The position numbers and the translations under genes are program-made. From Niebla homalea (lineage: Eukaryota; Ascomycota; Lecanoromycetes; Lecanorales; Ramalinaceae), in assembly GCA_019925105.1 (NCBI GenBank), contig JAHGAU010000009.1, positions 1,550,001-1,614,000 on the forward strand: 64,000 nt of DNA, given 5' to 3'. This document shows positions 12,641 through 24,464 of this stretch, piece after piece (position 1 is the first letter of the stretch; each line of letters opens with the position of its first letter). The notes beneath the pieces were generated by a model, which saw only the letters and a list, made by a program, of their open reading frames with translations, had not been told where the DNA came from and ran no database searches.

Positions 12641-13297
12641 CACCCTTACCAATTCACTATTACCCCGCGTCTTCGCGGGATCTTGGCGGGATCTTGGCAT
12701 ATCCCTATCCCATCCTGGCGGGATAAGGATAGGATGGTATAAGTGAATCAAAAACCCGTCCTATCCCCTCCCGCTTCCCGGAGTAGTAAAGGCTATATCG
12801 CTTTATAAAAATTATTAAGTAATCCTCAAAGGGACCTATACTAAGGAGACCTTAATATTATATATGATAGAAGACGAAGGTTGAGTTGTAATTGGAAGAG
12901 GAGTGGGAAGTTTTCTTTGTGGGCCCGAGATATTAAGAAGAGTGCTATGATCCCCCCATTCTCTTGGTCTTTTCTTTCGACGTGAATAAAGGACGAGCTT
13001 GCTTGAAGACTCGAATCCCTCAAAGGCTGGCCTCTCTCCCGGCATTTCCCCCGATCCCTCTAGCAGCGACGCGGTGAGCAGTGTGTAAATTGTTCAATAG
13101 AAGTAGTGCTTTTGGCGTAACTCCATTGGTTCATGCTATCATAATAAGATGATGTGCGAGCTATTCTGGCACTAGCAGTACTAGATGATAGAATTTCTCC
13201 GTGATCAGGGGTGGGTCCCGTCAACAAAGACCACTAATACTGCCGAAAATCTATCAAGCATTCACTTCAGTGTTGAGTAGTGGCGGGATCACAAGGC

Positions 13298-14254
13298 TTA
13301 CGCTGCTGTTGCCGCGAACGTCTCGAATAGGCGTGCTTTGGCAATTGCCGACAATGTCAAGGCGAAGATTATGGTGAACGCTGTGATGATGCCCAAGCGA
13401 GCCACAGGATTCGCCACGAAATACAACATAAATATAGAAGTTGGTGGGAGAAGCGCAGACAGAGTTATGCCGATTATATTCACGATCATGTTCAGTCTGG
13501 TGTCATCATATTCGTAAAATGCCTTCCACACCGTTGGAGAGACAGGCTTCTGCTCAGCAGCTTATGTTAGTCTCAAATTCGTGATATGATTCCATAGTGT
13601 GTGTCTTTCAGAGACCAAAAGCAGTCAAAGGGGGGCTGATGACCTTGATTAGGTGTCCCAAAAAGTGATGGAAGCAAGGCACAATCCTGTGGGTCAAAGC
13701 CTGCGCGAGGAGGCTGCCTTCCCTGCGTCCTCCAGACGGGCAGACGAGGTCCTTGAAATGCTCGTCGCGCCAAGGGTCAGCCTCACGACTTCTCAGGAAC
13801 AGATTGCCACCATCAGGATGATCTAACCAATCCTGGAGGAACCTGTGATTATAGGGAGACACGTTGTCCAGTTGGCTGATAGCCGCATGTTGCAGCAGTG
13901 CCGCATCTGTACCAAAGCCATAAGACATCAGAAGTACTTCTTCAGGACATGCCTACAATATTTCTCCTGAACTACTCGTATCTTCATGACCAATCTGTAC
14001 TGCAGACCAGTTTGACTGCTTTCCTGAGAGGCTTCTAGACTCGTCCACGAGAATTGAAGTGGCTTTTTCTTTTCGTCCCCCGCATCTCCCGCCGAACGAT
14101 CTTCCTTGATCACGTCGGAGAGCTGAGCCTCAAGGTGGGTGAGCTCAGCCTGCATGTACAGCAAGGTCTTGGCGTGCAAGGCACCAAACTTCCTATACAT
14201 TTCCATTCCGCGATGAGTGGAAATCAAAGCCGCAAGCTTTTCATATCCCTCCAT
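13298..14254 (-). CDS. DUF6594 membrane protein
   Basis: Three exons (14254-13957, 13906-13644, 13549-13298) give 270 residues; the introns are 50 and 94 nt. The start MEGYEKLAALISTHRGMEMYRKFGA is the typical opening of fungal DUF6594 proteins. It is followed by a long helical region (LLYMQAELTHLEAQL) that is likely coiled coil. The C-terminus has the family's hydrophobic block: residues from about 205 read NMIVNIIGITLSALLPPTSI, then LYFVANPVARLGIITAF, which predicts two membrane helices, and it ends ARLFETFAATAA. DUF6594 genes are numerous and lineage-variable in Pezizomycotina, and their function is not established. The gene stands alone next to the transposon-rich block. Confidence 0.8.
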
Positions 14255-14880
14255 AGCTTGAGCTGTGGCTCTGGAAAGTTGATGCGAAGACAGTCAATCT
14301 GGTAAGTTCTATCATTCGAGGTCAAAAGGTCGTACGCAGGAGGATCTAAGCCTTGTTGTGTGCACAATAAGTTGTGACGCTGATGATCTTATGATGCTTC
14401 TATCATGGTTTCCATTGCCTTTGTAAAAGCGCCTCATGTCAGATATATGGAGAACATTGAGAGACCTTTCGTTTACTGAGATTAAGTATATCTTACTCAA
14501 ATTCGAAGATCTGCTGCAATGCGAGTAATTGAAAGATCTTGGGCTTTAGCAAGGCGTGCATTTGATTTTCATCCACCCAGCCGAGCCAGCCTCCCCAGCA
14601 GCAGGCCCAAACTTTACAACGTGGGCAACTTTTTAATGCCTTTGCGAAAATGATTGAATTTTTGAGAAAACCTTTGCCAAATAACTGTGCAAGGAAGTTT
14701 GAAGAACAGATCATATAGCGGAGGTTTGATTAAATTTCTTGTGAAAGAATTAAAATACGGCGCTGCTGCCCCTTCGTGCTGGGGTCCCCATGTAATGGGC
14801 CGCCAAGGCCCTCGAAACGCGCCAAGGGACGAGTTTGAGGCCTTACCTTCAATCGCTCCGAGCACGTTAGCTAGGTATTT
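14255..14880. other. Intergenic, left flank of repeat element
   Basis: The upstream region of the DUF6594 gene. It contains a GGGGCCC-like, GC-richer patch at 14760-14830 (CCAAGGCCCTCGAAACGCGCC) directly before the AT-rich element. No gene is seen. Confidence 0.4.
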
Positions 14881-14884
14881 TTAG

Positions 14885-15855
14885 AAGGGATCATATACAC
14901 GTACACCCCCGCGATATACATATACGCCCCCAAATCCCCTGCATATACACCCTTAAATTCCCTACATATATACCCTTTTTTTGGCGGGTATATTTAGTAA
15001 TTCCGGTAGTATTTCTTAATATTGCGGAAAACTTCTTTTTATTAATAAAGTCTAAATAACGCGCTTTTTAATCCGGCAGGCCTATTATTTATTATTATTA
15101 TGGACCTTATACCCTTATTTAATAATATTTACTATAAGTAAAACGGATAATAGGATTAAACGAATAAGTTAATAACTTTGCGTAATAAAGTTACCGGCGG
15201 AGTAATTTTAAAGTTTATTATTATAATTTCTTAAGTTACCCGTAATGGGGAGGATATCGTAATTAAAACTTAAGAAATAAGTCTATAAGAATAAAGTAAA
15301 ATTAACTTTATTAAAACGTAAATAAAAGGTAGTGGATTATTAAGTTAACCACCCCGTTATCCAAAAGCTAGCCGTTAAGAATAAACTATTATTAATAAAT
15401 TATTAAGAATAAGCTTAAACTTAAAAGGGAAAGAATAACTATTTAATAAAAAACCCGGAAACCGTTATAATCGAGCCCTTTTAACTCGGCTTATTCGTGG
15501 TATAAATAAAGTAATAATAGTGGGTGGATTTATATAGGTAGCCTTAATATATACCTGTTTCTTAATAATTAAACGTCTTTTTACTTTTATCGCGGTCCTT
15601 GGCGTATTATTTATTTACGTATTATTACCGGAACTATTTATAATACCTAGTTAATATACCCGTTATTGCCGTAATAATATATATAATAATATATAAAATG
15701 CTCTTAAGTGCTTTAATAATGTTAAGAAATACTACCGGAATTACTAAATATACCCGCCAAAAAAGGGTGTATATGCAGGGAATTTGGGGGTGTACATACA
15801 GGGGAACTGGGGGCGTATATGTATATCCTGGGGGTGTACGTGTATATGATCCCTT
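14885..15855. mobile_element. AT-rich inverted-repeat transposable element (non-autonomous, RIP-like interior)
   Basis: The ends are inverted copies about 140 bp long: AAGGGATCATATACACGTAC at the left and its complement at the right, with high identity through ATACGCCCCC, TACACCC and GGCGGGTATATTTAGTAATT. A 4-bp direct repeat TTAG flanks both ends (14881-14884 and 15856-15859) and is a likely target-site duplication. The 690-bp interior is extremely A/T-rich and has no long frame. A hand count over 15001-15720 gives 3 CpA and 12 TpG, against about 28 CpG and roughly ten TpA per 60 bases. The outer TIR parts still carry many CpA. It looks like a decayed DNA transposon or a MITE whose interior was mutated by RIP; the superfamily is not determined. 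Confidence 0.8.
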
Positions 15856-15859
15856 TTAG

Positions 15860-18583
15860 AACAGTCTAATTAGCTGGGCTCCACAGTGGAATGTCTAGTG
15901 TATGATTCAGTAAAAAGGTTGAACAAGATAAGCCACTACCCGGAGCTCTTGTAGATGATTAGATCACTGAACTATGAACCATGAGTAGACAGATTGTCAG
16001 GAATCTGATCTATGAGGTCGAGCTGAACGGAATAATAGCTATGGTGTTGTCCATGGTACAGGACGCACTTGTACGATGAGTGCGGACGCCAAGGAGCTCA
16101 CCTACCAACCGGACAAAATCCCCAACGGGACAGTACAGAGAAATACCCACCATGTGCTACACTTTGCCGCGTGAAGCGCTCTAGCAGAGCATGCTATTCT
16201 CAGATCTCTGGGCCCATTCTGGATTCCCCAGGAACGAACCTTAAAAACGAAGCTCTGGGTAAGGCTCCTGGGGCAGTGTCATGCGTATTTACAACAGTAG
16301 GAGCCTGGTAATGTATTATCTGTACTGTCCGGTTGGTAGGTGAACTCTTCTAGTACTCATGGGGCAAGTAGGCCGAGCCTGGGAGCAAGGCCACTTGGAA
16401 CCATGACACAATCTCCTCATTCGTGACGGTGAGCTCCTGCGAGCCACTTATCATACGAAAATCCAAATTCACCCTTGTCGGACCTGGGTAAAGCCTCAAA
16501 GAACCACCAAGTGTGTAGCTGACACCTTAAGCAAGCATGGTGGTTGAGTGCTGAGCAAATCGGTGGAAAATCGAGTATGTAGAGGTGAACAAATCGACTG
16601 GGGTTGAGTCGATTGGCGTGATCTCCATGGTAATGTGTAGTCATACACTTTTTCCTTTTGAGGCTTGACGTTATAGAGAGTAGTTCTATATGTTTGTCAC
16701 CGTGGACGCCATTGTAAAACTGAAGCGTTTGACGAGATGTCCGTGGGTGAACCGGCTAAATGGCTCTCACCTGTAATATCGTAGATGAGAGTGGCTCTCA
16801 CCCTTCTGAATGAGCCGAACCCGTAACTGAGTCTCGTGGCTCTCACCCTTGACACCGTCAACGTACTTATAGATGTGACTTCCTTGCTCTTGTGCTACCC
16901 ACTGACCTGACCACTTTCACCCGTATCACTACGAGGGTCCTACAGCTGTCGCGACGTCCTATGGGCTTATGATGTGTCACCGAAGGATTTGTAACTCGAG
17001 AGTCGGAAATCGATCCATCTGAATCTTGAGTGAGAAGTTGAATACAAACGTAAGAAGTTGGACGCTATTGTAGCAGGCTCACTGCGTGCTTTCCATACTT
17101 CTTTGACTGACAGGCTCACTTGAGTGTCGAAGTGTTAAAAGTGTTAATCTAGACCCTGTGTTACGGATAGGGCGATTGAGGATGACAGGCCCATCGGCGG
17201 TGTCATCTTGACCGTTCTTCCTTGAGAGTAGCCACTCAGGCCTCTTGTCGATTCTTGTTCTGTTCTGTCTTGACTAATCACTACCAGTATTGACCGTCCA
17301 GGCACCCAGTTCGACTCATTGGTGGTCTCGACTCTTGGTTCTTAGTGACCGACAAAGTCTTGGCATGTGCACAGTGCACATAGCAACGAATAGTATACCC
17401 TTCTTGTGTGTTTGAGGTCATAGTTAAAGCTTAAGCTCCTTTGTGCTTAACCAATGAACTGAACTACCGTAGGTGCTTGACCGCCGCAAGTAAGTAGCGT
17501 AAGTAAGAATTTAGGCGCTTTTGCGTCGGTTATCGATTCCTTCACATCGCTAATGACCTAAGATCCTAAGGGTTAATGATGCCTGGCGCGGCGGACCGTC
17601 AGGGCGGAGGCGCCCGGTCGATGTCATCTTGCCATTGCGTCACTGAATAAAGACTGCGCTCTCGGCCTTAGGTAGTCCCTTGTGACTCAGAACCGTGCAG
17701 CATCAGATGGATGATGAGGTAATCAGAGCATAATCATGGCGCCCACTATTCGACTGTAGGAGCGATAATCGTGGCAGCGAAAATCGTTAGGCAGCGATAA
17801 TCGGTGACCGTGGCACCTACGATTATGCTCTGATCTAGATCCTAAATAATAGATCCGTGGTGCTCTCATGGTTACTTATATAAATTAAGGCTTCTTGTCG
17901 ATGATCTAATCATCTAACGCGAAATAGAAATGCTAACATAACAAAGCCAATAGGGGCTCACCCGGCATTTGCGGACGTAAGTCTTTTGCCCCTCGCGAGC
18001 TACCTGCACCCAATTTCGGGATGCTATAACCCTCAACAGATGCTTTTTTTGGTCCAAATCAACAGATTGTTGAATTCTGAGAAGGTTTCGCTCTTTTAAC
18101 CCTACTAGCGGACAAATTCCGTCCATGGGCAGAACCTAGATTCGATTGCGCTATCACAAAACTTAACATAGAGCTAAAGGTGGGGTCGAAACGCCAAGGA
18201 ATTGCGCATGATTTCTATAATGTGGAAACTTCTTTTCCGTCGTGCTTCAGGATCGAAAGGGCCTGAGAGGACCAAGAGTCACTCAAAGGCCGCTGCAGAG
18301 CGAGTGAGCGTATGCTGGCTTCCCTAGTCCCTTCCTGACAAGTTCCTGGAGATGCTAATTCAAATTACAGGGGACCTGTGATTCCCAGACGGCATTGAAT
18401 GACCCAGGACCATCACGGCGCCATGAGGAAAGATCGACCGTCTCCCAACACACTCCAGCTGTATTGAGCATTTCAAGACCTTCTAAGGCAACGAACCAGG
18501 CCTCTCAAGATGCTCCGTCGGACAGAGAGCCCCGGAAATCTCTTTCGATCAATCTTTGTTGTCTGCAGTATAGATTTCGCCAA
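15860..18583. other. Long gene-poor interval
   Basis: 2.7 kb with no recognisable gene. The 11-mer TGGCTCTCACC occurs three times (about 16761, 16792 and 16837). Inverted words around 17722-17836 (AGAGCATAATCATGG ... CCTACGATTATGCTCT) enclose GATAATCG repeats. A GC-rich patch (CGCGGCGGACCGTCAGGGCG) is at 17587-17606. These features would suit remnants of a retroelement, but no LTR pair or reverse transcriptase is visible. Confidence 0.4.
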
Positions 18584-19090
18584 ATGTCTCAAACCTCCGA
18601 AAGCAACCAGTCACAAAGTCTACCCGTCATCCACCACTCTCATTACAGCCCCGGTGGCCAATCTCCAAGAGCATCGTTGGATACTCATCTCATGATGCTG
18701 GTGAAGAGGCCTGGCACAATGGAAGGCTCTCAAATTGTGGCGCTCATGGACTCCGGTGCAGAAGTCAATGTGCTGAGAAAGCAAGTAGTTGAAGAGCTTG
18801 GTCTGCAAATTCTGCCATACGATGGGCCCGCCCTGGAACCCTTCAGCTCGCGGGATAAAACATACATCATGCCTACGGGACAGATTGAAGCAGAGTGGAA
18901 CCCATTGAGTCAAAGGGGGGACCCGCAAGGTGAATTAAAAGGTGGGATGATAATGCCATACAAACACGAATTCCTGGTGATGGACGATGCTCCTGCGGAC
19001 TGCTTATTGAGCAAGAGTACGCTTGGAAGATGCGGCTTACTTCAGCGCGGGCCCAGCATATGTTTCCTCAGAATTGCCAAAGAGCGCTAA
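18584..19090 (+). CDS. Retropepsin-like domain protein (possible retroelement remnant)
   Basis: The frame is open from 18395 and the first ATG is at 18584, giving 168 residues. The N-terminal part is Ser/Gln-rich. The middle holds an aspartic-protease-like motif: hydrophobic residues, then LMDSGAEVNVLRKQVVEELGL (D-S-G-A, as in retroviral and Ddi1-type proteases) near residue 55-75. After about 75 residues comes YKHEFLVMDDAPADCLLSKSTLG, the position where retropepsin folds carry the hydrophobic-hydrophobic-Gly (ILG) turn. No reverse transcriptase or integrase follows. A possible 3' splice site (AAATTACAG at about 18370) suggests that an upstream exon may exist. It is either a single-domain host gene or the protease piece of a dead retrotransposon. 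Confidence 0.5.
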   Translation: MSQTSESNQSQSLPVIHHSHYSPGGQSPRASLDTHLMMLVKRPGTMEGSQIVALMDSGAEVNVLRKQVVEELGLQILPYDGPALEPFSSRDKTYIMPTGQIEAEWNPLSQRGDPQGELKGGMIMPYKHEFLVMDDAPADCLLSKSTLGRCGLLQRGPSICFLRIAKER

Positions 19091-19814
19091 GCAGCGACGG
19101 GACCATTCAGAATGTGCTATATCACTGCTCAAGGCTCGCGCGCTGCTGCGCCATCATGTTCGAACAAGGCAAGATTGGTCTAATAATCAGGCGCCTGGCC
19201 GCGCCTTGTCCGCAGCCGACAGCAGTCTCGTTCAGTTGTCAACAAGGCAGGCTGTGAAAGTCAGAGTGAAGATGGTTTGCCCTGTCAAAGAGGCCCCCAG
19301 CGTATGTGTCTCGTGATCCAATAGAGTCGAAAGCGCTGTCCAAGACAACGCAATCTGTACTCTGGCCCTGATCACTGCCCCCTCATCAATATCGGGCATC
19401 CTCGCACCCTCACTTTGCCAGGTCCACCGTCTATGACCAATCATCTCAAAAAAGGTGAGGCTGTGACTTTTCCCCGAAGCTGTGTAATTCCCTTTTATTC
19501 AAGACCCTCCACCTACTGATGTATGTCATGACGACCTTCTCACCTTTTTTCTTGTCGAGTGCCTGCCTCCTCTTAACTCTCATTCATTGATGTCGTGAGC
19601 GCTACATCAGCGTTGATTTTCGGGCAGTGAATTATGGTGCGTGAACTCGCCCGCATATTTGACCAAAGGAACTGTAGACGCCACCAAGGACTAATGAGAA
19701 ACCCGTCGGTCGCAGTCTTACAACAAGTCATTTAATATCAATGTCTTTCCCGTTTCCGGTCTCGGCCCAAATCTTCGCCTACGTGCGAGATTCGATCCAG
19801 AAGTACCCCAAAGC
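19091..19814. other. Spacer between two protease-like genes
   Basis: No gene is supported. The spacing and same-strand order of the two flanking frames suggest a tandem or a broken longer unit. No shared repeat is obvious. Confidence 0.35.
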
Positions 19815-20348
19815 ATGATGCCTCGATGTCATGCCGAGGCCACGAAAGCTCTCATCGTCAGCAATGAGCAAACTCAACCGATCAAGGACACCAGGGGAGC
19901 ATCTTACGATTCCGCCGCCAGCATTGATTTGCGATGGTATCAGAGCAAGCATCCAAAGTCAAACATTTCCAAATTCTCAATCGTGGATGAAGCTGCAGTA
20001 CAGGATGCAGACGTTATCCTAGGGGCTGAAGATCTCACTCGACTGTTTCTGAGTGGAGATAAGCAGTCCGAGATCCTCGTTCTTACGCTGGCGCGCCTTA
20101 CACCAGGTGCGTGAATACGTCAGCTGTTCGTGAAGATCCTCATGATCATCATGTGCAAACTGGGGGAAATTGCTGGCTAATATATCATGCTATTCGCAGA
20201 ACAAGAAAGAAAGTTAGAGGAAGATCGCAGAAGGCGAGAACAAGAACGGGCACTTGAGAGGCAGGAGCAAGCGCGACGGGAGAAAGAAGCGAGGGATAAG
20301 GAGAGGAGCAGGGGACAGGTGGTGGTGTCGAATCAGGGACCCGCTTAG
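19815..20348 (+). CDS. Protease-fold-like fragment with charged coiled-coil tail
   Basis: Two exons (19815-20106 and 20200-20348; 93-nt intron GTGCGT...CGCAG) give 146 residues. The first exon ends a domain with FSIVDEAAVQDADVILGAEDL. This resembles the C-terminal half of a retropepsin-like fold (hydrophobic strand, then D-V-I-L-G) and matches the neighbouring gene's FLVMDDAPADCLLSKSTLG in position and spacing. No DSG/DTG motif is present, so the catalytic half is missing or lies in an unseen exon. The second exon is an Arg/Glu-rich helix (about 45 residues of EDRRRREQERALERQEQA type), probably a coiled coil. The function is unknown. The Met-Met start at 19815 is the first in frame. Confidence 0.5.
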
Positions 20349-21686
20349 CTCCACCTGACTGTCTATCTCATGTTATAGTATCAGAAGGCGTTAGTGTGTG
20401 TGAGAGCTTGCTTCGGGGAGTCTTTTCCGACCTCTTCTAAGATGATCCCCCAGGTTGTAAGACTGTAGCGTCATGATGATACTCCCTAGCGATAGTTCAA
20501 GAATGAACGGCCACCACAATTACGTTTGTCATTACTCGCTTCCGCTCTCTGATTACTGATGAGCTCTACAAAGTGGGATCTCGCGTCACCCTCTACTCGC
20601 CTCGATCCTGGCTGGTGCGGCGGAATTTACACGACTTTTGGCCGGAGTCTCCTCTTCCTGGCGCGAGGATCTTCCTTTTTGTCAACCTAGGTGCAGGCAT
20701 GGTGGAGGTGTTGCCAGCATTGAATGTTCCTGAGCCGTCATGCGAGCGGTGCCAAGACACTCTTACCCCTTCATGCTTTTTTCTTGTCGGCTCCGGATTT
20801 TTTGCGATCGATTTATGAACCTTTTCTCAAAATCACCATTTAGCTACGTACTCAACAACCACGCTTCGAGACTTACTCAAAGTACTTATACATAGTCTTT
20901 ATAGCTCATAGAAGCTTTAATGTTAATTCTAACTAATATGAAGCTATTATGGTTGAGTTATAAGGGGGTATTCTCTTTGCTTGGAATTTCACTCGAGTTC
21001 CAGCCTTCCACGTCAATCCGGCCCCGTAACTAGCCCGCTACCCCACCAAGAAATTCACCACCAGCCATCCGGACCCGACAAGAAAAAAGATCACCTGGGC
21101 GTCTTACATGGATCTTGCAATACACATATTCCATCCACACTCATTCACCGATGCGTGTGACATTTTCTAATATATATAGCTAGATGGACGATAGAAGGTA
21201 ATCCAAAAGTTCCAAAATTCTCCGCTGGATTATCCTTTGCCCGTACGTGCCCTATACAACGTTCCGAAACTCTGTGCTCCTTTTCGACAAAGACTGGCTT
21301 TATGGGTGCAAACTTGGCTGACTGGATAGTTGGGAGGCAATAATTCTCAAGCTTGTGGTACGAATCTAGGATATTGTGATACTATTGAACTTTCCACCGT
21401 GTCATGGTCTAAAGAGAGGGAGGCTTTGGAGCACCATGTGCTATATCATCAGAGAACGATCATATCGTACACAACACCCTCGCTCACTTGAGCAAATTCC
21501 TGAGGCTCATATCATCTCCGTGAATGAAGGCATGACTGAAAGCACCGAGATTTGTGTGGAGGTCCTCAACGAGGTGAATGCACCTCTAGGGGACAGCTTC
21601 AAAATGTGAGATTCCAGTACAGGTGTGGACCAGCACCTCTGCTGCCAGCCTGCTATATCTGGGACATTTGTGACTGACCGGCCGCT
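20349..21686. other. Intergenic
   Basis: No gene is supported. A 77-residue plus-strand frame at 21376-21609 (LEQIPEAHIISVNEGMTEST) has no known domain and no splice context. The rest is moderately A/T-rich and free of clear repeats. Confidence 0.4.
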
Positions 21687-23341
21687 CTAGATTTCCCACG
21701 GCCTATGGTCGCTTTTGGTTGTCCAGCGGAAAGCAAGCCTTCCCTCATCGCAATGGCAGACATAGCCACTATTGAATTCTGGCATTGCTGCATTGTTGGG
21801 TGTGTGGGGTTTGTCACTGTTTATGCACTGAGTCCTCTTGAATAAGGTCTTCTCTGGCTTCCTCGCCCTGAATTTGAATCTGCAGCTCGTTAGAAACGCG
21901 GTATGCTCTTTGTTTGGTGTATAGTTATCATAAAAAAAAAGTGCAAAGAGAGCGGAGTATGCAAGACTCACGCCTTGTTGTAAACGTGGATCTTATGATC
22001 CGCCATCTCTTCTAGGACACGCCATTTCAATGAATGATACGATGAATCGGGAAGACAAAAGGGGGATGCAAAGAACGCAGCACTACTAATGCTGTCAAGG
22101 TTGTCGCATTTGTCATCTGCCATAGCATCCATGTATAAATCCCCTAGAGCTTTTTCACGTTCGTCCCGAGGCCAGAAGGTGCATTCAGAGCAGCCTTCAG
22201 GAGGCGGTGCGGGAGAGGAGTGCTTCTCACACTTGGTTGGATCTTTGCCAATAGGGAGATTGACATGTTCGATCTCGATACACTCAAAGCCTGCTCGTCT
22301 AAGTTGGAACCGCATCTTCTCTGAATCTAGGGCGATTGGAAACCCGAGTTCGTTGGTTGCCTGGCTCAGGGCACGATACCAGGTCTTGATCGCACCGTTC
22401 GGAGGAAGAGTGCCGTCATCACATCGGGGCTCGAAGTCAATCTCGTCTAGCTCGAGGTAGCCTCCGTTTTCTAATTTACTATGGCCGTCAGCTTCTGACA
22501 GAACCTGAGATACATCAACCTACTTAAAGATGCGCTTGAAAAGAGTGATCCAGTTACTCACAGATCCACACAACTGACGTCCATGGATCAAGTAATATGG
22601 CACTTCATTCTTCCAAAATGCGAGTTTGTTGATGTCGATGAATATCTTGAAGGATAGGTTATCAGGTATCGTCCTCTCGGCTCTAAGCATATTGTCAATT
22701 TATACCAAGGCACGCAGAACGGTTGCACCATTCAACGCACCTTAGTTTAAGGGCCATTGACGAGGTGTCCACCCCAACAACCTGAAACCATGTTAGTCAC
22801 TGTGAAATGTAGTGGTTTTCCCGTTGAACCAACTGTGTCACGCGGATGCTTTCTGCATTGACCGGTGCGATATCAGTAAACCTTCCTAACCTGCACCCAA
22901 CAAGACGTACTCGGCGTAGTTTTCGGTCCAATCGCCAGATCCGCATGCAATATCCAAAACTCGGATTCCACTTTTCGTGTAATTCAGTTCGCACCGATGA
23001 ATCTCGCCGCCCTCATAACGGATGCATTTTACACCGTCTCTGTCCAATGGCTCCACCACTCTTTTAGCACCGCCTAGGACAGCAAAGACTAGATCGAGCT
23101 GCGATAATCGGATCCATTCCGCCTCACACATAATCAGTCTTCTCTGAATAGACGTCCAGGTATGGAACTTCTCTACATCATCGCATGGAAAGATATAGCT
23201 TGCGTTCTGGTATCGTCGCCCATTGATACGGCGTTCATATAGCTTGCTTTTGACGCCTCCCGCACGCCTGGCCCCTTTGAGCCCAGAATCTTGATTAGCA
23301 TTCGAAAGCGCAGTACCGGGGGATTGACAAGTGCTCGGCAT
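21687..23341 (-). CDS. SAM-dependent methyltransferase (fungal TAM/UMTA-like)
   Basis: Six exons (23341-22911, 22852-22834, 22781-22741, 22682-22524, 22478-21972, 21879-21687) give 449 residues; the introns are 58, 52, 58, 45 and 92 nt. Exon 2 is a 19-nt micro-exon. Motif I is RVLDIACGSGDWTENYAEKH, split by the first two introns, followed by VVGVDTSSMALKLR, the canonical acidic end of strand beta-2. Further conserved parts are YYLIHGRQLCGS, then GGYLELDEIDFEP (the motif after helix D), then WYRALSQATNELGFPI. This is the class I methyltransferase fold common in fungal secondary metabolism and regulation (LaeA-related group); the substrate is unknown. The last exon adds a 63-residue tail without similarity that I can recognise and is the least certain part. 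Confidence 0.82.
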
Positions 23342-24464
23342 AGATAATGCTTGGGTCGATGTGGCAAGTGGAAAGAGTTGTACTCATGGTTGCGAATATT
23401 TCTTTTACACTGTGCCCGTAAAAGATCTTCGTAGAAGGCAGAGTGCCCAGACATTCTCATCCGGACGACCTTCCACCCTCTTCCATTCTTCTTATGCACT
23501 GCTTGATCTACTTCACGAGTGGGTCGTGCAAACTCAGATAGTTGCTTGAGGATAGCTTGGATTATATATTTAGGAGTCAGTTCTCATCAGATTGAGATCG
23601 GGACCACCAAGATATGCGAGCTGTGTCTCAGATGAGATTGGACTGATATCCCTCACTAAGTAAATGTCCACAGGCAGGATGTGCTGGCAAGACCTTGACC
23701 CGGTATACCAGGCTACCACTCCCTGGACAAAAGCGGAGTAGGATCCGATCGCCATTTGATCTCCTGCCCAAGTCCTGATCTCTGACGCAAGTAGAGCCAG
23801 TCATTCCTCGGCATTTGGGCAGACAAGCTATCGCATTTTTCCAAAGCATTCAAGATAGTGATGAAAACAGGCTGATTGCTAAACAGGGTGTTGTCTGCAG
23901 CAGGGATCTGGTCCATTTTCTCTCCACCGTCTAAGGGGGGGGACTTCCTGGGCCCCACCGAATGTATCGTCTTTCTTTGCTGCAGGTGACAGTACATATA
24001 TATAGAACAGAGGGTTTGCATCCCATGTGCCAGATCCAACCAGCTGTATACAAAAACAGTTCCGCTTGTTGCCCTATATCCGAAGCGTGAGGGAGATACC
24101 TAGGTTTCGACCTTTACAACGGTACCGTCTTCAAGTGTCGGTGAAGTGCCTTAGCAGATTCCATGCTGCCGAGTCTCAAGCCAAACAGGGATAAGTATCA
24201 CCACCTGAAGGGTCCTTCGTACATGCAGAATAGAAGCTGTAGGATGAGACTCGTGTAATAACTTGAGTTCCCACGGAGAAAGGAAGCGTATGACTAATGT
24301 TTTGGAGCACAGAGGTCAAAGCTGTGTGTGAGAGAGAGGAAAGGAGAGAGAGAGGTTGGGTTGTTGTGCAAGTATCGTGCCGAGACAACCATAGGCGCCT
24401 AGCCATGAAAGCTAAATCAGCACTAGTAACATCTCTTCTTCAACTGCGCATCCCCCAAATTAAT
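23342..24464. other. Divergent intergenic region
   Basis: A divergent spacer between the methyltransferase (minus) and the WD40 gene (plus). It contains a G-run (GGGGGGG at 23935-23941) and TATATATA at 23997-24003. No convincing gene is seen, only overlapping short frames. Confidence 0.4.

Larger units (their letters stand above)
11944..13297. other. Repeat-bearing intergenic region
   Basis: A convergent spacer (plus gene on the left, minus gene on the right). It contains a perfect palindrome (12353-12382), a CACC-rich array (12440-12640) and a GC-rich stretch at 12660-12780. The stretch repeats CGGGATCTTGG in tandem and holds inverted TATCCCATCC/GGATAGGATGG words. No gene is supported. Confidence 0.5.

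Noticed and set aside
16700..17900. LTR retrotransposon
   Set aside because: TGGCGCC-like words and inverted repeats were considered as primer-binding site and LTR ends, but no pair of direct LTRs and no reverse transcriptase were found.
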